NCBI GenBank assembly: GCA_016859345.1
Contig: CM029125.1
Coordinates: 21,225,125-21,289,124, forward strand
Direction of reading: 5' to 3'
DNA: 64,000 nucleotides
DNA from: Istiophorus platypterus
Taxonomy: Eukaryota > Chordata > Actinopteri > Istiophoriformes > Istiophoridae
The translations under genes and the position numbers were made by a program. The first letter of the stretch is position 1. Each line of letters starts with the position of its first letter. Positions 1-43,405 of this stretch are shown piece by piece. The notes under the pieces are model-generated. The model was not told the DNA's origin and searched no databases. It was given only the letters and a program-made list of their open reading frames with translations.

Positions 1-109
1 AGCCCATAAAATACAGCCTAAGGTGAGTATTTGAAATAAAAGGATTTATGACATGTTGACAGGTTTAATAAAAACTTGTTTTAGTAGCCTTTTGATAATA
101 TCAACACAG

Positions 110-1452
110 TGAAACTGGTGCTACTGGTTTTCAGAAGGCAGAGTTTAACCTGGAGTTTGGACCAAATTACCACCCGACATTTGAGATCCGGCTGCCTATA
201 AACACAGAAGAAGTGACTGTTACAGTACGAGACCAAAGACGGAAAAAGATCTGGGAGTATGATGTCGACCTGACAGGTGAAGCTCTCATCCACCGGCAGC
301 ATCACTCTACCTGCTAGTGCCATAGAATAGATTAGAAGAAAATAGAGCAATAGTTATTGATTGATCTGTGGTGCTTTCATTCTTGTTCATCTTCAGATCA
401 TCTTCAGTCTGCTTTTATTCTATAGTTGACCTGGTAACCACATTTAATAGATCGTATTGATCATGGAGAGCAACATTAGAAAGCATTGATAATAACTGAG
501 TTTCTAGTTAGATTTTTTTTCCCTAGCAGGAACTTTCCATTCTCCCCATTGAATCAAGCTGGTGGCAGACATTTCACAAATCAACACAAAAACTGAGGCT
601 AACTTGGACTAACTAGATGCCTGTAGGGGCAGTGGAAAAATGTTTTTGTGTTCATGGTTGGGCCAACTGACCCGTTAAGCGCTGTGCTGTACATTTTACC
701 TCATTCCTTGTTAAGGTCATTTTCTAAAAGTTTGTTCTGGCAGAAAGTGGTGAGAGTCGTAGCTGAATTGTCTGTGTTCAAACCAGTCGGCCGGTGTGCT
801 AACTGCAGATGTTAGCTGTAAGATATCTGAAGACAGACTCAGCCATGGTGTTTCTGAGAGTGTATGTTGAGATCAGCCTCTGACTGATCTCTGGACTCGG
901 CTCTAGTGCTGCCTCTTATTTGTTTCCCTCCCATCTCTCCTTTTTCCTCCCGTTTCTCCAGTAGTTCATGAAGCAGATTCATAAAGACTAGTTACTCAGG
1001 TTGGCTAATTCACACCTAACCGCATCTTCACATAAATCCTGTAAACAATCATGCTGCCTCTAAAATTCGCTTCCCTTTCTGTCTGAGCACTCAGTAAGAG
1101 ACTGCAGGTTATTGATCGAGTCTCAGTATTTCTTTCTGCTTGTCCCTCAGATTCTCTGCAATGTAAAGAAAATCAGCCGAGTCACTCGCCAGAAGAGCTG
1201 CTGTTGAAAGTTCGGAAACTGCTTGTCAATAAAGTGTCTGAACCTGTCCTGAACCAACTGCTGGATAAACTCCTGCAGCTGGGCATCATAAATGATGAAG
1301 AGATGGAGTCTGTCACCAGAGAGACCAAGTCCAACAAGGCTCGAGCTGTGATCGACATGGTGCGAAGAAAAGGACCACAACCCAGTTCAGTCCTGATTGA
1401 TCACATCCGTATGCTCGATCCGCACCTTTCAAAAACCCTGCTCTTGAGCTGA
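110..1452 (+). CDS. NLRP1-like gene, last two exons (end of FIIND/UPA domain + CARD)
   Basis: Two exons are visible, 110-276 and 1151-1452. The first follows an acceptor at 107-109 and ends in phase 1 before a GTGAAG donor; the second follows a CCCTCAG acceptor and joins in frame. The first exon encodes a beta-rich stretch ending in IWEYDVDLTG, like the tail of UPA (the second half of FIIND). The second encodes a six-helix CARD of about 90 residues (KVRKLLVNKVSEPVLNQLL, then KARAVIDMVRRKG) with the look of fish caspase-1 CARDs, and stops with TGA. A UPA-CARD end is the architecture of NLRP1 and CARD8, in which the freed C-terminal piece nucleates inflammasome filaments and recruits caspase-1. 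The NACHT, LRR and autocleavage site would lie left of the window. The CARD call is firm; the parent gene name is inferred. Confidence 0.72.
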
Positions 1453-1930
1453 TGCAGGAATGAGACTCTGGATTGTGTCTGTGTAATATTACAGAAGCCT
1501 CTGGTGTCTGACAGGGAAACAGTCCTCTATGAAATCATCTCAAAATTCATTAGGGACATGCGTTGTGTTTTCAGTAACCTATTACACTTGTACTCCCCCC
1601 GTTCCCTGGAAACCACCTAGACTTAGTCCAGACTACCTGCTCTCAGTCCTCTTCTTAGTCCTACACTTAACAGACCAGACAGTGTTGACTAAATACTAGT
1701 CCTGGGGGATTAAGAAATGTACTGACTTAACTATGGAGCTGGAGTCATGACATCAATTCCTGTCCAACCTTTTGTTGCATCCGCTTCAGTAACTCAGTTC
1801 AGTTGCTCATTCAGCATTTCTTTTATTCATCTTTTGGTATTTTTAAAAAAGTGCCCTGGGATAACCTATGTAATGAAATGGTGCTATTTAAATATAAATT
1901 CAAAAAAAAAATAAATTTTACACTTTTTTA
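1453..1930 (+). terminator. 3' UTR and poly(A) signal of the NLRP1-like gene
   Basis: AATAAA at 1910-1915 lies about 460 bases after the CARD stop codon, in a locally AT-rich stretch. No other gene signal is seen between the stop and this hexamer. Confidence 0.6.
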
Positions 1931-3050
1931 AGAGTCTTGTATGTTTTAAACTGTGTTCATGTCATACGTTCTGTGTACTGGAAAACAAAGTAAAACATGT
2001 AAATTGGATGGTAAAATTATGGGATTTAACTTCCCTGGTTTAAACTTTTCCAATACAAATTTGAAAAAATTTTAGGCAAAAAAGAGTGATTAAAAAAAGT
2101 CACTTGAGCAAAGAGCTTAATCTCCAACCCAGTTTTGCCCAGAAACAGTGTAAAACTGTCCTTGAATGCCTTCTGATAGCTGCTACACAAGATAAGACCC
2201 ATGAGCACTGAACTTAACTTCAGCTTTGGCAGTTGTTTCCCTGTGGTCCTGGAGCTGTAACTGTAACGGTGATCGAAGCCACCTACAGTTCACAGCCCAG
2301 ACAGAGGTTGCTGGTGTATTTTGGGATCAAGGCCCTGCATCAAAACACAGAGTTAATCTGTGACGCAGAACGCAAACACTAACTGATTCCCTCACCTCCC
2401 TGAGGATGACGATGCTACTGCTGCACCTTCAGTGATAATCAGTGACCTTCTGTCGCCACCTAGTGTTTGAAGCGAGGAACGACACCCTGATCTTCTGACA
2501 CTCATCCTCCGCACTAGTCGATACTCTGAGGATACAAGGCGTTGAATGATATGTGTAAATTATAGGTTCTGTCCGAGGCCGAGTCCGCCGCGGGACCTCA
2601 TCGTGTTTCCTCTGATTTTCTGTGTAAGAAAAAGTAGCGCTAATGTGAACTAGTGAAGGATGCAACTGATGTGATGCTGTAGATTGTGGTCGATGGGAAG
2701 GAAGCGAGTGGTGAGTCAGCGAATAGACTTCAGATCAGATCAGTCACGGGAAACAGGTAACTGCACAATCATGTCTTTTACTGGAACTACATTCAGCTGA
2801 TTATACTGTTGTGCTTTTCGTGAAACAGTTTTGTCGCAGGATTTTATTTGTAATGGAGTATTAGATTGCTGTATAATTACTTCTACTCCAGAAAAGGATC
2901 TGAGTACTTCTTCCACCACTGGTAGTTGTAGTATCAATAGTCCAGTGATATTTGCAGTAGTATTTTCACTAATACCATAATATTTGTAGTAGTAGTAGTA
3001 TCAGTAGCACAGTGATACTTGCAGTAGTCATAGTAACAGTAGTGTTTTCT
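1931..3050. other. intergenic region, no gene seen
   Basis: Between the NLRP1-like poly(A) signal and the GC-rich block that precedes prkag2 I see no exon-like open frame with splice sites and no recognisable mobile element. Short trinucleotide-like runs (GTAGTAGTAGTA near 2985-3000) are the only structure. Confidence 0.5.
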
Positions 3051-3054
3051 CTCT

Positions 3055-3440
3055 TCCAAAGCAGAGCGCACTCTGCGTGATGCATAATCCGTGTCCGAGC
3101 TGCTGTCGGCGTCGCTGCGCTCCGTCCTGGAGCCGCACTCAGCCGGTCTGCCACACGCACTGTTCTCCTCACGGTCACCTGTTTTAAACCAGTCCCGCTC
3201 GCTGTCCCGATTCGTCAACGGCCACCGGGCGGTAGTTTGACCCACCGGAGCAGCGCCAGTGGAGCTGCAGCTCGGCTTGTGTGGATCCGATCCGCAGGGC
3301 GGAGTGGCGGGGAGAGGACCGACGATCCGCCGGCGTTGGGCTCCCATGTCTTCAGCATCCGTCCTGGCCGAAGTTCGGCTCGATTCACACCACGGACAGC
3401 CGCAACCGCTCCAGACATCTCCCCTTCATCTTAGCCTGTC
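3055..3440 (+). promoter_or_regulatory. prkag2: GC-rich, CpG-containing block, candidate promoter/5' UTR of long prkag2
   Basis: This block is clearly richer in CpG than the surrounding AT-rich DNA and lies 650-1000 bases upstream of the first coding exon of the long prkag2 form. The position suggests a CpG-island promoter or non-coding first exon. No TATA box or transcription start can be fixed from sequence alone, and open frames on either strand here have no family resemblance. Confidence 0.4.
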
Positions 3441-3574
3441 ATGATAAAACCTCCTAATTTAGTAAGGTCGGGCCTCTTCACGGTTTCAGATCCATGTTGT
3501 AAATTCTGTTAAGACTGGTCAGTCACTTCGCCATGAAGACTGATGGGATCAAGGCAACAAAGTATCAGAGGTCA

Positions 3575-4010
3575 CAAGGTCCTACAGTAATAATACTGTA
3601 ATACTAAAGTATCACTACAGTGATACTCGAGTAATAGTTCAGTGATAATACAGTAATACTAGAGTAATACCACAGTGATAATTGAGTAATACTACAGTGA
3701 CACTATAGTGAAAACAGTAATGCTACAGTGACACTATAGTAATACAGGAGTAAATAAAACGGATACTACAGTGATAATACAGTAATACCAGAATAATATT
3801 AGATTAATTCTACAGTAAAACTACAGTAATCCTTGAGTAATACTAGAATAATACTACAGTGATACTAGAGTAATACTACAGTGACGCTACATCAATACTA
3901 CAGCGATACAACAGTATTACTAAAGGGATACAACAGTATTTATAGCAAAATGTAGTAAAGTGTTTTCTTCTAAGAACACAGCAGTAATACAGCAGTACTA
4001 CAGTAGTACT
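3575..4010. repeat. degenerate minisatellite, unit about 'tactacagtgata'
   Basis: About 430 bases consist of imperfect copies of a 10-15 base unit mixing 'tactacagtgata', 'tactagagtaata' and 'cagtaata'. The array ends about 20 bases before the first ATG of the open frame containing prkag2 exon 1, so it may be transcribed as 5' leader. Similar 'agtagtagta' runs occur at 2940-3030. Confidence 0.85.
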
Positions 4011-4093
4011 GTCTCAGCACTGCTGAGGCCATGCTCCTGCCCCACACGTCTGGAGATAATCCCGTAATTGAGCTGAGCGGATTGGGAGAGGAG

Positions 4094-35814
<31,721 letters not shown>

Positions 35815-37645
35815 CATCCTCATCCGGCGTCTCTCTCGACTTTGTTGCTACTCGCCAAGCTCGAGTCGAACCGCTCACCACAGAGAAAGAAGAGGCTGAC
35901 GTGTGAGGGGAGGCTCTGGGAGTCTGTTTTTCATTGAGTGTCAGTTGGAGGGTCAGGAGTCGCTGCAGGGATGCGAGTGGACAGCTGCTCTGGAGATGGG
36001 AGGGGGCACTGGGTGATTGACATTTGCTGGAGCTGATCAGATATCTGGTGGTGGCTTCTCAGAGGATGAGCTGAGAGGAGTTTGGATCTGAAGGAGTTTC
36101 ATTGGCTCTGAACATCTGATCATCTTAAATATTGAATTCTCAGATGACCCCTGGTCTCCCTCCAGGGGTCTGCTCATGTTATTTGTCCAGGGTTTTAGAT
36201 TTTAGTCCCACAGACCAAACTCCATTCACCCCCACTGTATCTGTGGAAGAGAGAAACCTGAAAATTTCAACAGACTCCACTTGGTGGTCATATCGCTGTA
36301 GATGTGACTCACAAAAGAACAGAAACGATGTTTGGGTGGAAACTGCTCCTCCAGAGCTGCAAACCCTTTAGTCTGCCTGCCCAAAGCTTCTAGTCCCGGA
36401 GCTTTTAACTGCTCTCAGAGGCAAACTTGTGAGTTTGTAATTCAAGCTGCCACCAGAAAATGGTATGTTATATCCATCCATCGAGTTTTGCTCTTTTTAT
36501 TGACATGTCTGCAGCTTCGTGGAGCTGCTCAGCCTCTGTCTGGTTCACTGCTAGCAGATGGATCCAGTGAGAGATCAGCTGATGAACATAGTTGAGCATT
36601 TAGAAGCTAAAGAGCAAGAGGAGCTGTCGGAGACCGAAACATGCACTAGAAGAGTAGGAGTACTGAACTGGTCTGACAGCGTGCGGAGTGAACATGTAAG
36701 AAACTGCAGGTCATTCAATCTTTATTTTTTACAACAAGTCTTCACAAGATGTGAAGATAATCTCCCCACTTTATTCACATCCTTAGTTGGAGTTTGTTTG
36801 ATGAACAAAGAGCCGTGAAACTCATTCAGAAATCATCCTGTCAACTTTAAGTACAACCAACAGGAAGAACACTCAACGATTTCAGAGTAAAACACCATCA
36901 AAGATATTATTAATGACAGAAATAGACATTTTCATTTTTTAATTTAACCAACATGTCTCCATGTTGATCTGTGTGACATCATAAAGGGGCGGATCAGTCC
37001 TGTTGTCATCGGTGCCTTCCGTTTTAGCGGCAGTTCCTGATTGGTAGACGGGAGAGTTTTAGATCAAGAAATGATTATTCTGATTCTTTATCTTCTGATT
37101 CCATATGTGACTGAGCCTGTTAATCTTCTGTACCTGAGATTAGAATGATTCTCATATTTCAGATATTAGTCACTGAATATGTAAAGACCGAATGTACATT
37201 GTTTCATAGAGTCTGTTTTGTTATTTCGGTGTAAAAATTTAAAACAAGTCTGTACATAGATAGATTTTATTGTTAAATGAATCTGTTTATAGTTCCTGGT
37301 TGTGAGACGGGTAACAGGTCAGATTTTATGTCCCTGTCAGACTGAACCTGATCACCTCCTAAACCTTCTTTTCTCCAGTCTGCCCCCGGGGACTCTGGGA
37401 ATAGTATTATTTTTTCGTAAAGGTGCAGGTGTGACAGTTGGGCTAAATTTAAATGTCCATCTTCCAGACAAACTGTGATACATTCACTGTCATCACATTA
37501 AGTCTGCAAAGGGTCATAATGAGACCGGAATGAAGTGTTTCAGTGGAGATTTCTGATTTGAATTCTGATTAGTATTTATTCCAACAGTCTTGCCCAGTTT
37601 TATAAATATACTGTACATGTTGCCATTGTTGAAAGAATGAATAAA
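35815..37645 (+). terminator. prkag2: prkag2 3' UTR and poly(A) signal
   Basis: AATAAA at 37640-37645 follows about 1.8 kb of non-coding sequence after the stop. Small open frames at 36132-36818 lack splice structure or family resemblance and are treated as UTR. Confidence 0.6.
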
Positions 37646-39580
37646 CGGTCTTGATTTTTCTTTTTATACGACAGGTACATCCCATATTTAATCCTTGCAC
37701 CTCACTCCCCCACTGTGTTATTATTTAATTATTGATTACACATCACATCTAATTTCTGCACTTGTCACTTTCATGTATTTCATATTCCTCACTTCTTTCT
37801 CCACAGCAGAGTTCATTATTCATTTAAAAATTTTACATCCCATTTCACAACTATCATAATGGTCTGTAAATTTATTGTTTGATTTTGATTTAGTTCTAAT
37901 AACTAGATCATATTATTAAATTATGTATCATTACCCATATTTGTAGTAACAGGAAAAAGTATGTGATTTTCTCTTGAATCAGAAAACACCACAAAAATAT
38001 GACTTTGAGACTGTTATTTTATTAATTTTATTTTTTTTATTTTTATTTTAATTTTATTAATTTTTTGATATTTAAAACATAAAAGTTAGAACCACTAATT
38101 TTAATATTTGTATTCACGTGATGTTGACAAAGTAAGAAACCGGAAAAGCATCAGGCGACATTTAGCTGACAGAGCAAACCAGTTAATTTGAGTTAATTTT
38201 AAATAAAAGTATTTTACAGTATGACCACAGGCCTAGATCCTTTTTGGTTGGTTGAAGTGTCTGATACAAGCTATTGAGTGAATTCATCAGTGTAGCTGTT
38301 TTAATGCTGGTGCTGGATAAAGTGCTTTGATTGCAGATGGACATCAGTCATATAAACTTTACATGCAGTCAGTGCTGTAAATTTTATATCATTTATAAAA
38401 GATTAACTTCATTTTAATTGAAATCCCCCTCACTGCGTAATTGTACAGCACAGTGTGTGGCAGATGTTCATTAAGACGTGTGCATTGTTTAAACCATGTG
38501 ATTTAATTGTCCTTCATTAGAGGGGGAGGGTGTGTAGTTTAGGGACTTTATCTTCCTTAGTTTCAAGTTATTTCATGTTTCAAACTCAGAAGCTCAAAGT
38601 CTTGACTCCACCTGCAGCTCCCATAAACGCCATCAGCCCCCTGGTCCCATCCACTGATGGCCGCCATCTGAGAGAGACGAGTCAACACACAGCAGACATC
38701 AGAATGGCGTATTTCTTGTCTACCCAGAAAAATCAGCAGCTTCATTCCCCTGTTCAGCAGCGATGTTCTTTCTCACTCAAATGTAGTTTTACATAGCTCA
38801 CTGTCCAAAACACAATGAGGGACCTGTTGTTCAAGTGGAAATATATACACTTGTATGCTGAGGTTTGGAGCAACTGCAAAGTCAGTACTCTGTGACCCCA
38901 ACTGAAGGCAGGTAAGGTCACTCAGACCACATTTGGAGATGGCAACATTCATTTAGCAGTATGAATGAATCAGTGTGTCCCAGGCCAAATTGAAGGACCA
39001 CCAACTCAACTGACGTCCTCTGAGTAAGCAGACGTACATACTGAGTCCCGAACAAATACAAGTCGTACAAATATTGTACACTGTCTCTGACCACAATGTC
39101 TTCAATTTCAAGAAACCCACGGAGATGTTATGAGTGCATTGAACGTCCTGGGTGACTCGGTTTGACTGGAACACACCAGAGAATAGACCCAGTCTGGACC
39201 CAGTGGATTGTTATGATTTATTTTCCAGCAGACAAGGCACAGAAAGTGTTGCTGCCTCCCACTGGTTAAAAGCAACAATACATTTGTTTACTAGCATATG
39301 AAGCAGGGAGGTAAGATCTGACCACGAGTGGTCACTGGAGATGTATAGATTGCATGTGGAGACGCCCTCTAATGGTAGGTGTGAACAGGGCCTGTGATAT
39401 AATAGTGCATACAAATGTTTCAGTACTCACATCTTGTGTTGGCAGCTCGAAATCAGATTCATTTTGCCCTGTAGAGGTGAAAAAAGCAGTCATCTGCAGG
39501 TCCACTGAATATACGAGACCTACAATACTGCTCACAGTATTTTTTTTATTTTATTTTTTTCATATTAAATGCATTTGGCC
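37646..39580. other. AT-rich intergenic region, no gene seen
   Basis: Between the prkag2 poly(A) signal and the last visible LRR exon of the NLR pseudogene I find no supported exon. In particular no B30.2/SPRY exon is recognised on the minus strand, although fish NLRs often end in one. Confidence 0.55.
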
Positions 39581-39585
39581 CCAAC

Positions 39586-40018
39586 CTCAGAGTCTCCAGT
39601 CGACAGTCTGGACTCTCCAGAAAACTACACAGTTGCTTCAACCCTGGATCCTGCAGCCTGTAGTTGTATCTCAGGTCCAGTTCTCTCAGATGGGAGGGGT
39701 TGGACTCAAGAGCTGAGGCCAAATAAGCACAATCTTCATCTGCGACCAGACAGCGTTTCAACCTGTAGAAAGTGTAAGATTAAATTAAAGGAAAAAAAAC
39801 ACTCTTCAAGTAGCGCTCCACATAAGGGGACAGCATAGATCTACCTCAGAGTCTCCAGTCGACAGTCTGGACTCTCCAGAAAACTACACAGTTGCTTCAG
39901 TCCTGAATCCTTCAGGTTGTTGTAGCTCAGGTCCAGTTCTCTCAGGTGGGAGGGGTTGGACTTCAGAGCTGAGCCCAGAGAATCACCACTGATCTTTGTC
40001 AGTTCACAGAAACCAAGT
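39586..40018 (-). CDS. two LRR exons of the NLR pseudogene
   Basis: Exon 40018-39845 (58 codons) and exon 39762-39586 (59 codons) each encode one LRR pair of ribonuclease-inhibitor type: SNPSHLRELDLSYNNLKDSG and SNPSHLRELDLRYNYRLQDP, then LKQLCSFLESPDCRLETLR. Both start by completing an Arg codon and end two bases into the next one, the standard exchangeable fish NLR repeat exon. They are open in themselves but follow a broken upstream exon. Confidence 0.85.
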
Positions 40019-40161
40019 CTGTAATTAGAGGATAAATATCAGATTAGACATCATCATCTTTCAGCTTCCACCTCTACAGCAGTAATATTTTACAAATATT
40101 ACAAAGCCTCTTTTCAACTACAACAGATGTACAAATATAAAATGACAGTATGTGATCTAAC

Positions 40162-40631
40162 CTCAGAGTCTCCAGTCGACAGTCTGGACTCTCCAGAAAA
40201 CCACACAGTTGCTTCAGTCCTGAATCCCTCCCTGAACGAAAGCAGAACCAGCAGACGGACGTCTTGGTTTTCCAGGCCCTCTGCCCAGTCCAGAGTGAAC
40301 TTCTGCACCGAGAAGGTTTTTCCAACGCCAGCGACGCCATTCGTTAGAACCACTCTGATGCGTCTCTGCTGCTCAGACAAGGCTTTAAAGATGTTGTGGC
40401 ACTTGATTGGAGCTTCATGTAGGGTCTTCATCTTGGAAGCTTTCTCAAGCTGCCTCACCTCATGTTGGGTATTAACCTCTTCACTCTGTCCCTCTATGAT
40501 GTAGAGCTCAGTGTAGATCCTGTTGAGGAGGGTTCTACTTCCTGTTCCATCAATTCCTTCAGTCACACATTTACATCTTCTCCTCAGACTGATTTTATGT
40601 TCATCTAAAACCTCCTGCAGACCACGATCTG
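40162..40631 (-). pseudogene. FISNA-NACHT exon fused by deletion to an LRR
   Basis: From 40631 the minus strand encodes FISNA, then NGVAGVGKTFSVQKFTLDW and ENQDVRLLVLLSFREG. Sequence beyond about 40230 is the LRR end RDSGLKQLCGFLESPDCRLE in a shifted frame, nearly identical to the ends of the two downstream LRR exons. Fish NLRs usually have this exon at about 1.8 kb, so roughly 1.3 kb of NACHT and post-NACHT sequence is missing. Confidence 0.85.
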
Positions 40632-40852
40632 CTGAAAGAGAAGAAATGATGTCAGACTGAAGGAAGAGAATCTGAGAATCTGATGATTATTTTCTTCAGA
40701 TACATAAAAACTAAAGACGAGCAAAGAAAAGGTTTTCATTTTGTGTTATTTATAATCATCTTAACTACCAACGCTGTATGATACAACAAATGACACTGTA
40801 GAAAACAAAGAGTCCTGTTTTCATCAACGACAGATGTACTGTCTTACTTTGT

Positions 40853-41071
40853 ACGGTGCTGGTCTGACTGTCTGTCTGCAGTCCAGGTCTCCTTCTGGTT
40901 CTTTTTCCACACTGGGGAACTGATGTCCTGATGAACCAGACTGGTCCCAGTATGAGGTGATGCACCATCTGCAGAACCAGTGTCCACAGCTGTTAGAGAC
41001 TGGATCCTTCAGGACGTCCTGACACAGAGCACAGCTGGACAGCTGCTGCTCCATAGAGACATGACTTGTCT
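40853..41071 (-). pseudogene. RING-type exon of the NLR pseudogene, frameshifted
   Basis: The frame entering the exon reads EQQLSSCALCQDVLKDP, SCGHWFCRWCITSYW, a C3HC4 RING start. About ten residues later the expected C-P-x-C pair appears in the next frame as VPQCGKRTRRRPGLQTDSQ, with the first Cys replaced by Val. The next exon needs the second frame (TVQ/TDRGLQEV), so one small indel lies near 40918-40930. The acceptor has a poor pyrimidine tract. Confidence 0.8.
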
Positions 41072-41099
41072 TTTTCTTTCTATTTATAAAAAAATAACA

Positions 41100-43405
41100 A
41101 TAAAAAACACCATGGAGTTTGCCATGAATCATCATCATTGATTTCCCATTATTTCAAGATGATGATAGAACATCATACTCATGAATTCCTGCCCCTGTCA
41201 GTCCAAAGGAATGACCACAACCCTATATAATACACTGACTTAGAATGTAAAAGTAGAATGAACACAACTTTTCACTTCCTCATTAGGATGGATCACTATT
41301 TTGGTATTTGACACAAACCCAAAGTCAATATGTTCATAATTCTCTTGCTTCTCTACAAACTGTGACTAAGGTATTGATTGATGTCTGCTATCTTTATTGA
41401 AATTCCACACAGGCCAGCAAAGGTTCAGTTGACACTGGACAGACTATAGCTCACACATCCCTGAGGAGGCTTTATATCAGCTTATTGCTTAGACTTGTTT
41501 CAAACGGTCTCATCCACTGCACGAGAAAGGCACATAATGCTTATTGTTGCAAATGGAAATGAAAAAACTTCTGATAAAGTATGAATCTTACCTTTGTGTG
41601 GCTTATCCAAATAAGTTTTTAAGTAAAGCGTATTCTTCCACTAATTGTGGTGCACCAAGTCAGAATGGACTTATTTTCTACCCCAGCACAAAGGCAAAAA
41701 TCTAAACAGTATGTTTTGTTTTTTCCAGAGAAAAGGCTTTAAGGATGCAGACTTACTGGTTGGTTTGGAAAACGTAGTTGGGGTAACTTTCCCAACCTTT
41801 GATAAAAAGCAGCACTCAGTTGCTTTTCTTAACTTTTCTATGGGAAGCATCTAGGACTATCTCCCATTTCATGGAGGAGATACTCCCCAAACAGGGCTAC
41901 ATGTACACATGTGATATGTTTGAGCATAGAGTGTGGTACATTGTTTTAAATTTCCAGTAAGTAAGCAGGTTTTATTGTTTTATTGTAAGTTTTTTTTTGC
42001 TTTGTGTTATTGTCAGCTGTGCTGATGGCAGGGCTCCAGAGATGGTTCAGTCTGTCTGTTTGGTCAGTCAGTCCATCACATGGATTCTGATGAAATTTTT
42101 GTACAGATATCCATAGTGCCCAGATAATAAATCCTAATAATTTTTGATGATCCTCAGACTTAAATCCTAGTGCCACCAACAGGTTGATATTTTCTCATAT
42201 GCAGTGAAATATCTTGACAATTATGGCACTGATGGCCATGAAATGTTTTATTGACATATGGGTTCACCATAGGATGAATCCCATTTACTTTGGGGATTCC
42301 CTGACTTTTCTCCAGTGCCACCATGTGGCTGACATGTTTGGTTTTTGGTTAAATCTGTTATCTGTTACTGGGCAGAATGCCGTGCCATTTTCATGGCACC
42401 TACAGCATGAATCCTAATATTTATGATGATCCCCTGGCTTCTCATCATCTACATCATTAGGTCAATATATTAATTCTTTGATTTATGACCAAATACCCCA
42501 GCTGCACTTTTGCTTATTGGAAAATGTTAGCTTTCTAACAAGCTGAACTACTATGGTCAGCATTGTAAACATGGTACCTTCCTAGCATCAGCACGTTAGG
42601 ATAATGGGCATGTTGGCAAGCCTTTAGCAATTAGCTCAAAGCATTGCTGTGCTTCACAGAGCAGCTAGCTACGTGTAGGCTTTAAGTTCAAATAATCAAG
42701 TTGAGCTTGTGTTGTCACTGTTTTGAGTTGTACATTTGGAGAATATGAACAATACTAATATTAGGAGATTATTAGTCCACTTTACACAAGAGCCACAGGG
42801 GATCCAGGCTTGTGCTTGGCCTTTACACCCACACAGGTGTTTGTAATTCTTATGGCTGGCTAAGGTGAACATTGTTCTGCCCTAACTGGATGAACAACAC
42901 TAACATAAGAATTAAGGAAGTGTTGCAGTTAGTACACACCCACTCAAACACAGTTCAGGTCCACAGTCTACCTTTGTTCTAAAGTAGAGCTTGTGGTTTA
43001 AAGAGCTGTGAAGTTGAGAGAGGCATTGGGTTCCAGTTTTTTTTTCACATTCTGTGTGCCCATTTCAAAATATGCTTTTAATGATTACCTCAGCATTACT
43101 GGTCATATAAACAGAGGTATCTCTGAGATAATATCATGGTCATATAGGTTTATGATCTGATCACCAGGTTAAATCTTCTCATATTAATTTCTACCAGTTT
43201 TCTAACACAATTGCTTTTGTTTTCGACAGATGATTTAAAAGTTGGGTTAAAGCTTACTTCAAACACACTTTAAAAGATGGCTTTGTTTCTTTGGACACTG
43301 GACATGGTAGAAGAGACTGAATAGACCTCCAGCTGTCCACACTGAGACAACTCACCTTTGCAATAATTTTCCTATATCATAAGACCTTGTTATACATTAT
43401 TGCTT
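41100..43405 (-). other. intron 1 of the NLR pseudogene
   Basis: Non-coding; it contains the teleost dispersed repeat at 42020-42690. No other supported feature. Confidence 0.6.
42020..42690 (+). repeat. teleost dispersed repeat (MITE-like), decayed
   Basis: It shows the ordered phrases common to a widespread fish repeat: 'gatgatcctcagactt', 'cagtgccaccatgtggctga', 'atttatgaccaaatacc', 'cattgtaaacatggta', 'catcagcacgttagga', 'tagctcaaagcattgctgtg' and 'cacagagcagctagct'. Family recognition is by memory and no ends were mapped. Confidence 0.6.

Noticed and set aside
2934..3347. 137-codon minus-strand frame in the GC-rich block
   Set aside because: GC-rich DNA has few stops; no domain or splice support was seen, and promoter/5' leader is a simpler reading.
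36132..36818. Small plus-strand frames after the prkag2 stop
   Set aside because: Lengths are expected by chance and there are no fitting splice sites; the region is treated as 3' UTR.
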